Below, in pieces: positions 45,690 to 51,776 of a DNA stretch of 51,776 nt. Numbering within the stretch: position 1 is the stretch's first letter; each line of letters opens with the position of its first letter. The position numbers and the translations under genes were made by a program. The stretch is taken from contig MAAN01000008.1 in assembly GCA_002163135.1 (NCBI GenBank), forward strand, positions 1 through 51,776, read 5' to 3'. The stretch comes from Alphaproteobacteria bacterium 46_93_T64 (GTDB lineage: Bacteria > Pseudomonadota > Alphaproteobacteria > Sneathiellales > Sneathiellaceae). The notes below the pieces were generated by a model. It saw nothing but the letters and a program-made list of their open reading frames with translations. It ran no database searches and was not told the origin of the DNA.

Positions 45690-47507
45690 GTGGTTTCCGA
45701 ACGGAGAAGTAGAGTGACCGAAACGCCAATAGTGAATAAAAACATAGCACAGACATCGCACCGCGAGAAAACATCAGTCCTTTATGGCCGATTACTGCGG
45801 GAGTATGTTTTTAAATATAAGGCACGTTTGGTTGTAGCCGTGTTCTTCATGATTATAGGGGCCATCACAACTGCGGCAACGGCTTTCATCATGAAGCCGA
45901 TTGTTGATGAAGTGTTTTTTGATAAAAACCCTGAAATAATTTTGTATACAACCTTGGCCGTTGTGGTGATTTTCACGCTTCGTGGGATAGCCTCCTATGG
46001 GCAAGCTGTTCTGATGAACTGGGTTGGCACACGCGTAATTGCAAATATTCAATCGGATTTGTTTAAGAAGCTGGTGATGGCAGATCTTGCCTGGTTTCAT
46101 GAAAACTCGACGGGGCAACTTATCTCGCGATTTGTGTTCGATACCAATTTACTGCGACAAGGCTCTACTCAGACACTTGTTGTTCTTACAAAAGATTCTC
46201 TTACCGCCATTTTTTTGATAGGATCGCTTTTTTACTACGATTGGAAAATGGCTTTGTTCATTTTCATCGCTTTGCCCCCCGGCGCACTTGCTATTCGTCA
46301 GCTCGGTAAGCGTGCCCGAAAAGCATCTGCCAAGGTGTTAGAACAGACAGCCACATTTAGTACGTTTTTGGAAGAAGCCTTCCAAGGTATTCGAGTGATC
46401 AAGGCCTATGGGACAGAAAAGAAAACAGGCGATGATGGCGATACAGAAATTGAATATCGTTTCAAATATCAATTTAAAGCGATGCGTATTCAGGCAACCA
46501 GTAACCCAATTGTGGAGAGTTTGTCTGGGATAATGATCGCGGGTATTATTTTCTACGGAGCAAGTAGTGTTACTGCAGGAGAAACGACACCGGGTACGTT
46601 TTTCGCCTTTATTACTGCTGTGATGCTGGCCTACCAGCCTATCAAAAGTGTTGCTAAAGTTGCCCCGCAAATTCAAAATTCACTGGCTGCCGCTCAGAGA
46701 ATATTCGATCTTCTTGATATCGTGGATGAGATCACCGAAAAGCCGGATGCAACACCACTTGAGCTGCATAACGGCGAGTTAGTATTCGATAAAGTGGCGT
46801 TCTCCTACAACAAGGAAGAGCCTGTTCTCAAAGAGATGTCTTTGACAATAAGTGCCGGAAAAAGGATCGCTCTGGTCGGTCCCTCTGGCGGTGGAAAATC
46901 AACTATCCTTAACTTGATGCCGCGGTTTTATGATGTGACCGGGGGTCGCATTTTGATTGATGGGCAGGACGTCAGGGATGTTACGGTTCAGTCTTTAAGA
47001 GAAAAATTCGCGCTGGTTAGCCAGGATATTTTCTTGTTCGATGATACTATCGCGGCCAATATTTCATATGGTCGTGTGGATGTAAGCGAAGAAGAAATCA
47101 TTCAAGCAGCCAAATCGGCGGCTGTTCATGATTTTGTAGAAATATTACCTGATGGCTATAATACACGTGTAGGATCAGATGGCGTTCGTCTATCAGGGGG
47201 GCAAAAACAGCGCATTGCCATCGCTAGGGCCATGCTCAAAGATGCTCCGATTTTATTGCTTGATGAAGCAACCTCTGCCTTGGATACAGAATCTGAACGT
47301 AAAGTTCAAATTGCATTGTCTCATTTGATGAAGGGGCGTACGTCCGTTGTCATTGCGCACCGGTTATCCACTATTTTGGATGCTGATTTGATTTACGTCA
47401 TTGTAGATGGAGAAGTCACTGAAAGTGGGTCGCACACGGAACTGCTCGCCAAAAGCGGTACGTACGCTGAACTTTATAATAACCAGTTTAGCACAGATCA
47501 AAAGTAA
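45690..47507 (+). CDS. MsbA-type ABC exporter (fused permease-ATPase)
   Basis: Half-transporter of 605 residues, probably a homodimer moving lipid A or another lipid across the inner membrane. The membrane domain is at about residues 35-335, with six helices. The ATPase has Walker A GPSGGGKS (397-404), LSGGQKQR from residue 501 and Walker B ILLLDEATSALD just after. GTG 45690 is chosen because AGGAGG lies 5 bases upstream. The open frame extends to 45540, but that part (Cys-rich, no homology features) looks non-coding. MsbA is likely but drug or glycan export is possible. Confidence 0.88.
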   Translation: MVSERRSRVTETPIVNKNIAQTSHREKTSVLYGRLLREYVFKYKARLVVAVFFMIIGAITTAATAFIMKPIVDEVFFDKNPEIILYTTLAVVVIFTLRGIASYGQAVLMNWVGTRVIANIQSDLFKKLVMADLAWFHENSTGQLISRFVFDTNLLRQGSTQTLVVLTKDSLTAIFLIGSLFYYDWKMALFIFIALPPGALAIRQLGKRARKASAKVLEQTATFSTFLEEAFQGIRVIKAYGTEKKTGDDGDTEIEYRFKYQFKAMRIQATSNPIVESLSGIMIAGIIFYGASSVTAGETTPGTFFAFITAVMLAYQPIKSVAKVAPQIQNSLAAAQRIFDLLDIVDEITEKPDATPLELHNGELVFDKVAFSYNKEEPVLKEMSLTISAGKRIALVGPSGGGKSTILNLMPRFYDVTGGRILIDGQDVRDVTVQSLREKFALVSQDIFLFDDTIAANISYGRVDVSEEEIIQAAKSAAVHDFVEILPDGYNTRVGSDGVRLSGGQKQRIAIARAMLKDAPILLLDEATSALDTESERKVQIALSHLMKGRTSVVIAHRLSTILDADLIYVIVDGEVTESGSHTELLAKSGTYAELYNNQFSTDQK

Positions 47508-47565
47508 TGCGGTTTCCGGGGAAGCATTCTGGATAAAGTTGCACCGTGTAATAAGTAGGCGTTCA

Positions 47566-48186
47566 ATGGAAAGCAAAATCTCAAACTGGTGGCTTATTCG
47601 ACATGCGCCTGTTCTGCAAAAGACTTTGTATGGGCAGCTTAATGTTGCCGCGGATTACAGTGATGAGGGGACATTCGCTTGGCTAGCTGAGCATTTGCCG
47701 AAAGACGCGCGTTGGATAACAAGCGATTTGGATCGTTGTATCAAGACGGCAACCAAGATACTGGATGTTGCGAATTTATCCGATATCTCCGCCATCTCGT
47801 GTGCGGCGTTGAGAGAGCAGAATTTCGGAAAATGGCAAGGGTTCAGCTACGCTGAAATTGAACAACAAGATCCGGAATTTTACCGCGACTTTTGGAAGGA
47901 CCCTGCCTGCAACCAGCCCCCTGAGGGGGAGAGTTTTGACGACGTGATGACCCGCGTGCGATCAGTTCCTGCTGACTTTCAAAAACAAGAACATAGTCAG
48001 AATAATGTGGTCGTAGCGCATGCAGGGTCTATTCGCGCGCTAACTGCGTGGGCGCTGGATCTGTCGCCTAACGCAGCGTTACGGCTGGAAATTGCTCCGC
48101 TCTCATATACAAAACTCACCTTGTACGAAAAGAACGGAGAACAAAGTTGGCAGGTCTCTTGTTTGAACCGGATTTGTACTGCCTAA
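47566..48186 (+). CDS. cobC: Histidine phosphatase, probably alpha-ribazole phosphatase
   Basis: A 206-residue phosphoglycerate-mutase-like phosphatase. The catalytic RHA motif is near the N-terminus (WWLIRHAPV), with DLDRCIKTA, LREQNFGKWQGFSYAEIE and the second catalytic His in VVAHAGSIRAL. It sits tail-to-tail with cobT, which makes alpha-ribazole phosphate, so dephosphorylation of that product in cobalamin synthesis is the likely role (CobC). AAGTAGG precedes ATG 47566. The stop shares four bases with the cobT stop. The symbol is by context. Confidence 0.8.
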   Translation: MESKISNWWLIRHAPVLQKTLYGQLNVAADYSDEGTFAWLAEHLPKDARWITSDLDRCIKTATKILDVANLSDISAISCAALREQNFGKWQGFSYAEIEQQDPEFYRDFWKDPACNQPPEGESFDDVMTRVRSVPADFQKQEHSQNNVVVAHAGSIRALTAWALDLSPNAALRLEIAPLSYTKLTLYEKNGEQSWQVSCLNRICTA

Positions 48187-49196
48187 TCTTTGTCGCTAAC
48201 GCCTGCCTCTGCGAAAGTTGCCATTCCGCTGTGCGTCGCGATTGCACCCTTTAAAATGCCAAGGGCCAGTGCTGCACCAGATCCTTCTCCTAACCTCATG
48301 CCAAGATCTAGAAGCGGCTTTTTCTTCAATTTTTGTAGTAAATGAACATGACCGGGTTCGGCAGATACATGCCCAGCAACACAGTGATCTAAGGCCGTAG
48401 GGTTCGCTTTTGCAAGTACGGCCGCGGCCGCACAAGTGACGAAACCGTCTAATATTACAGGTATTGATTGGTAGCGTGCCGCCAGCACAGCGCCTGCCAT
48501 TGCAGCGAGCTCTCTACCACCTAGGCATCGAAGAATTTCAATTGGATCGTTTAATATTTCGCGGTGCAAATCAAGGCCCTGATCGATCACTTCCGCTTTT
48601 TTAGAAATACCTTCTTCTGTTACGCCGGTTCCGGGGCCTGCCCAATCTTTGCCTTTTCCGCCGAACAGGGCTGAGCATAGAGCCGCTGCAACCGTTGTGT
48701 TGCCAATACCCATCTCCCCGACAACTAAAAAATCGGCATCTTCACGAACAGAATTCCAGCCAACGTTCAACGCTGTTAGGAGCTCGTCCTCGGACAAGGC
48801 TGGTGCAGTTGTAAAATCAGCGGTTGGCGTATCAAGTTGAAGTGGATGTACAGAGAAACGCGCGCCGAAAGCCTTTGCGAGTTGGTTTATGGCCGCGCCG
48901 CCATGTTCGAAGTTGGCAACCATCTGTACTGTTACTTCAGGAGGAAAAGCCGAGATGCCTTGTCCGCAAACCCCATGGTTGCCAGCAAATATGACGATTT
49001 GGGGAGAATTAAATGAAGCGGGGTGTTGCCCTTGCCATGCGGCCGCCCAAATGGCCAAATCCTCAAGTGTGCCGAGCGACCCTGCTGGCTTGGTAAGTTG
49101 TGCATTCCTCTCAACCGCTGTTTGCTCAGAAGAGGAGTTTAAAAGCGGAAGCTGGCTTAATTTTTCGCGAAAGTCTTGAAGGTTTTTGATAGACAT
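48183..49196 (-). CDS. cobT: Nicotinate-nucleotide:dimethylbenzimidazole phosphoribosyltransferase
   Basis: Makes alpha-ribazole phosphate, the lower ligand of cobalamin. The protein has 337 residues. Family marks are TKPAGSLGTLEDLAIWAAA, IFAGNHGVCGQGISAFPPEV, VGEMGIGNTTVAAAL, and the catalytic Glu in MRLGEGSGAALAL near the C-terminus. ATG 49196 follows AGGATCC at good spacing; the frame continues 22 codons upstream without support. There is no cobalamin riboswitch in the 200 bases ahead. A cobC-like gene converges on it. Confidence 0.96.
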   Translation of the reverse strand: MSIKNLQDFREKLSQLPLLNSSSEQTAVERNAQLTKPAGSLGTLEDLAIWAAAWQGQHPASFNSPQIVIFAGNHGVCGQGISAFPPEVTVQMVANFEHGGAAINQLAKAFGARFSVHPLQLDTPTADFTTAPALSEDELLTALNVGWNSVREDADFLVVGEMGIGNTTVAAALCSALFGGKGKDWAGPGTGVTEEGISKKAEVIDQGLDLHREILNDPIEILRCLGGRELAAMAGAVLAARYQSIPVILDGFVTCAAAAVLAKANPTALDHCVAGHVSAEPGHVHLLQKLKKKPLLDLGMRLGEGSGAALALGILKGAIATHSGMATFAEAGVSDKD

Positions 49197-49338
49197 GAAG
49201 GATCCTGACAGCGGCTGAACAAACACAATTGGGCATTCTAATGCGGCAGAGTGGAAACGCAATACATACAGTTGTTGTAGATTTTGGTCGATTGCCCAGA
49301 AGGTATTAATACTTGTGATCTTTTGCGGTTACTGTATT

Positions 49339-49362
49339 TATATGGAACGATCGTTCCATATA
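49339..49362. promoter_or_regulatory. Perfect 24-bp palindrome, TetR-type operator candidate
   Basis: Twelve bases on each side are exactly complementary, with core GGAACGATCGTTCC. It lies 38 bases upstream of the redoxin ATG and within the divergent cobT/redoxin region. Size, symmetry and GAACG/CGTTC arms are typical of TetR-family operators, but no TetR gene lies in the window, so the regulator acts from elsewhere. Confidence 0.7.
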
Positions 49363-49399
49363 CAATTTAGCAGCAGCCTATTGCTTGCAGGAGTAGTTC

Positions 49400-49924
49400 A
49401 TGACATTAGAAAAAATGCTGGCGGGAGCCAAATTTCCAGAGTTTTCAATTCCATTGGTCTCTGGCGGAGAGAAAAAATTAGGTGGCATCAGTGGCAATGA
49501 CAGATGGCAGCTTGTTGTTGTGTATAGAGGACTGCACTGCCCTTTATGCGCCAAATACCTTGCTGAGTTGGATAGTCTCGCAGGTGAATATGATCAACTG
49601 GGGGCGGATGTTATCGCGATCTCTGGAGATGGAAAAGAGAAGGCACTGTCGCAAGTGGCGAAAGGCGATCTAAATATTCCCATCGGATATGGCCTTGAAA
49701 TTGAGCAAATGAAGGCGTTGGGGCTTTACATCTCGCATCCTCGATCACCCGAGGAGACCGATCAGCCATTTCCAGAGCCTGGTCTTTTTGTATTGCGTTC
49801 AGACGGTACTGTGCAGATAATTGATATATCCAACGCACCTTTTTCGCGTCCAGATTTGAAAGCAATCCTGCGGGGCATCGAATTTGGTAAGAAAAAGAAC
49901 TACCCAATTCGTGGTACATTCTAA
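49400..49924 (+). CDS. Peroxiredoxin-like (AhpC/TSA family) redoxin
   Basis: A 174-residue thioredoxin-fold protein. The redox motif C-P-L-C is in VVVYRGLHCPLCAKYL at about residues 43-58, followed by LGADVIAISGD and PGLFVLRSDGTVQIIDISN. It lacks the standard PxxxTxxC of true peroxiredoxins, so it may be a disulfide reductase or peroxidase of the redoxin family. AGGAG 6 bases before the ATG is a strong start signal. Probably regulated through the palindrome upstream. Confidence 0.87.
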   Translation: MTLEKMLAGAKFPEFSIPLVSGGEKKLGGISGNDRWQLVVVYRGLHCPLCAKYLAELDSLAGEYDQLGADVIAISGDGKEKALSQVAKGDLNIPIGYGLEIEQMKALGLYISHPRSPEETDQPFPEPGLFVLRSDGTVQIIDISNAPFSRPDLKAILRGIEFGKKKNYPIRGTF

Positions 49925-50363
49925 ATTCCAGAAATGTGATATATTTGTTACGTATTGTTACGAAACAATGCAATCGCATGAATAAACGGAGGCAAACAAT
50001 TTATTGTTGTGATAGCAGCTCTATTCGTAAAGTTTTAAGACACGTATGGCGAGAAAAGATTTTTCTATTACCTGAATGCATGTTCGTATTAAGTCAGTAA
50101 TACAATGGGTTTGTGTTGCTTACTGGTTGAAAAGAACAGATTGATTGAAACACTTTTAGGTGAGTCTCTTGATTTGAGTGTCACATTAGGCTGATTGAGA
50201 AATTTGGGTGTTGTATGGACAATAGTTGGTGAACACTTTTTTGTGAACTGAGAATAAAATTGAGGATTTTACGTTTTTATTCTGGCTAATTGTTTAACCA
50301 AGTGGAAAAATCGCTCTTGTGTGTGGATATGTGTGTGAATGGAAGTTTTGAGGGCTGGGCATA
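49925..50363. other. Long AT-rich leader region of the cold-shock gene
   Basis: A stretch of 439 bases with no credible gene. A GGAGG at 49988-49992 precedes a 33-codon frame opening with ATT, judged chance. GTGAAC repeats at 50229-50234 and 50243-50248. The region must hold the promoter and, as for many cold-shock genes, may give a long structured 5' leader. I cannot place a promoter firmly. Confidence 0.5.
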
Positions 50364-50855
50364 ATGCAGGAAAACAGTACCGTGCAGTCGACTGTAGAAA
50401 TACGCGACGGTATAGAATGTAAAGTAAAGTGGTTTAATACAGCTAAAGGTTTTGGATTTGTTGAGCCGCTTGATGGAACTGGAGATGCGTTTGTTCATAT
50501 CTCTGTTTTGCAGAGCAAAGGATTGCAAGGCCTGCCTGAAGGGGCGCCTATCATTTGTGATTTGACAGCTGGCGCGCGCGGACAGCAAGTTCAGAGAATT
50601 CATGATTTGGGGCCTGCGCCTGTCTTGGATCAACGCGACGGTGATACAGAACTTATCGAAGGTATCGTCAAGTTTTTCGATACTGAAAAAGGGTTTGGAT
50701 TTGTAACTCCAGATGACGAAAGCCGAGATATTTTTGTGCATATGAAGGCACTTGAAAAGTCAGGTCTAGGCATTCTGGAAGCGACGCAACGGGTAAGGCT
50801 AAATGTTACAGATGGTGACAAAGGGCCTTTGGCTGAAGGCGTTGAGCTTCTTTAA
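50364..50855 (+). CDS. Double cold-shock-domain protein
   Basis: A 163-residue RNA/single-stranded-DNA-binding protein with two cold-shock domains, the alphaproteobacterial two-domain CspA type. Domain 1 (about residues 14-75) has VKWFNTAKGFGFV and AFVHISVL. Domain 2 (about 95-160) has VKFFDTEKGFGFV and IFVHMKAL. Both keep RNP1 (KGFGFV) and RNP2 (FVH), so both should bind nucleic acid. It probably acts as an RNA chaperone. It is transcribed alone, from the long AT-rich region upstream to a strong terminator downstream. Confidence 0.93.
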   Translation: MQENSTVQSTVEIRDGIECKVKWFNTAKGFGFVEPLDGTGDAFVHISVLQSKGLQGLPEGAPIICDLTAGARGQQVQRIHDLGPAPVLDQRDGDTELIEGIVKFFDTEKGFGFVTPDDESRDIFVHMKALEKSGLGILEATQRVRLNVTDGDKGPLAEGVELL

Positions 50856-50880
50856 TTGGTCCGTGTTACGTTGAAGATAT

Positions 50881-50922
50881 AAAATACCCTGTCTGGTAAA
50901 GCTACCGGCAGGGTATTTTTTT
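50881..50922 (+). terminator. Rho-independent terminator of the cold-shock gene
   Basis: AATACCCTG pairs with CAGGGTATT, an inner GGTA/TACC extends the stem, and eight Ts follow. It begins 26 bases after the stop at 50855. The A-run at the 5' side could also serve the other strand. Confidence 0.9.
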
Positions 50923-51036
50923 TGAAAATATTCCACTATGGTGTTTAAGACTTGCCTTAGACGCATCTTACAGGCACCCTCTGTTTGGGCTTGAAAAGCA
51001 CCTGAAAAAACCAATAAAAATATCAGGAGAAAACTA

Positions 51037-51776
51037 ATGCCAGGCATTCTAGACGGCATACGTGTGCTCGATTTTGGTCGCTATATTGCTGGACCATATT
51101 GCGCAACCATACTGGCGCAGTTAGGCGCTGAAGTCATTCGCATTGAAAAGCTAAGTGGTAGTGAAGATCGGTTTATGACACCGGTTAGCGAAAATGGCGA
51201 TGGTGGTATTCTCATGCAGATGGGGCACAGCAAAAAAGGCATGACCTTGAACCCCATGAAGCCTGAGGGCAAAGAAATTGTCGAACGCCTGGTCAAGTCA
51301 GCGGATGTTGTTGTCGCAAATCTGCCGATTGATACATTGAATGCTATGGGGCTTGATTACGATAGTTTGACAGCTATTAAAGGGGATATAATTCTCACCC
51401 ACCAGTCAGCATTTGGCGATAGCGGGCCCTATAAAGACCGCGTCGGGTTTGATGGTATTGGTCAGGCGATGTCCGGTGCAATGTACATGTCGGGTGAGAA
51501 TGATATTCCCCGGAAGCTTAACAGCCCCTATGTGGATTATATGACTGCTTTAAACGGTTGTATCGGAACGCTGGCAGCCATCATGCATCACCGCCAAACC
51601 GGTGAAGGGCAATTGGTTATGGGCTCGCTTTTCGGATCCTCCATTTTGGCATCTGCAGTGACGTTGCTAGAGCAGGCAATGTTAGATGAAAATAGAGTAG
51701 GCATTGGTAATCGCGGATATAACGGCGGGCCTGCAGATACGTTTCAGACCAAAGATGGCTGGGTTCTCGTGCAATC
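51037..51776 (+). CDS. CaiB/BaiF family III CoA-transferase (3' end outside window)
   Basis: The first 246 codons of a CoA-transferase that moves CoA between carboxylic acids; cytoplasmic. AGGAGA (51025-51030) is 6 bases before ATG 51037. The N-terminus LDGIRVLDFGRYIAGPYCAT and the segment LGAEVIRIEK are class III signatures. GFDGIGQAMSGAM and YVDYMTALNGCIGTLAAIMHH (given by its VDYMTALNGCIGTLAAI core) follow, where the Asp probably corresponds to the catalytic aspartate of formyl-CoA transferase. The frame runs off the end, about 60% of the usual 390-400 residues. The substrate is unknown. Confidence 0.93.
   Translation, partial: MPGILDGIRVLDFGRYIAGPYCATILAQLGAEVIRIEKLSGSEDRFMTPVSENGDGGILMQMGHSKKGMTLNPMKPEGKEIVERLVKSADVVVANLPIDTLNAMGLDYDSLTAIKGDIILTHQSAFGDSGPYKDRVGFDGIGQAMSGAMYMSGENDIPRKLNSPYVDYMTALNGCIGTLAAIMHHRQTGEGQLVMGSLFGSSILASAVTLLEQAMLDENRVGIGNRGYNGGPADTFQTKDGWVLVQ

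Noticed and set aside
47407-47565. Upstream extension of the CobC-like frame into the ABC gene
   Set aside because: It would overlap the ATPase coding region by 100 bases; ATG 47566 has AAGTAGG and begins with the normal phosphatase strand.
49197-49399. Cobalamin riboswitch ahead of cobT
   Set aside because: No B12-box or matching stem pattern; the space is short and dominated by the 24-bp palindrome.
49999-50100. 33-codon frame starting with ATT, six bases after GGAGG
   Set aside because: ATT starts are extremely rare, the product is not recognisable, and GGAGG in an AT-rich gap can be chance.

Overview
The window looks like chromosomal DNA of a marine-type alphaproteobacterium of moderate to low GC. 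Lineage markers are the atpA-G-D-C order, the long conserved cluster running rplU-rpmA-obgE-proB-proA-nadD-rsfS-rlmH-gpmI-envC-ctpA-yibQ-like-rppH, an Lrp-type regulator divergent from a PutA that lacks the N-terminal DNA-binding domain, and a zur-znuC-znuB unit. The mix resembles Sneathiella/Kiloniella-like Rhodospirillales, but that placement is an impression and not a search result. I saw no rRNA, tRNA, CRISPR array, insertion sequence, integrase or phage gene.

Layout. 1-4315: end of the F1 ATP synthase operon, closed by a clear terminator. 4496-7434: a six-helix membrane histidine kinase convergent with a PilZ-SAM-methyltransferase fusion, whose 348-base upstream region carries CtrA-like boxes. 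7783-20005: a 13-gene minus-strand block joining ribosomal proteins, ribosome assembly factors, proline and NAD synthesis, glycolysis and cell-wall/division factors; an internal terminator follows rpmA, and a good promoter precedes rplU. 20290-28046: catabolic genes (MaoC hydratase, TauD-type dioxygenase, acyl-CoA carboxylase subunit, dimethylglycine-dehydrogenase-like flavoprotein with an XRE-cupin regulator), interrupted by an AT-rich orphan PD-(D/E)XK nuclease-like gene. 28205-33905: MscS channel, zinc uptake genes behind a Zur box, an NTF2-like protein and an SLC13-type permease. 33912-40346: Lrp regulator, PutA and a CHASE hybrid kinase. 40339-51776: a CYTH protein, DMT and MFS transporters, a Tat-exported nitroreductase-like protein with its MarR regulator, a PPP-like phosphatase, an MsbA-type exporter, a cobC/cobT pair, a redoxin behind a 24-bp palindrome, a double cold-shock protein, and the 5' part of a CoA-transferase cut by the window edge.

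How the genes work together. proB/proA make proline and putA degrades it. rplU, rpmA, obgE, rsfS and rlmH all act on the large ribosomal subunit. The EnvC-like protein, CtpA and the YibQ-like protein are cell-envelope factors. Zur, ZnuC and ZnuB form a zinc uptake unit that lacks its periplasmic binding protein here. The most unusual parts are the c-di-GMP-type PilZ-methyltransferase beside a CqsS-like kinase, the orphan nuclease-like gene, and several strong palindromic operator candidates, each next to a plausible regulator or target.
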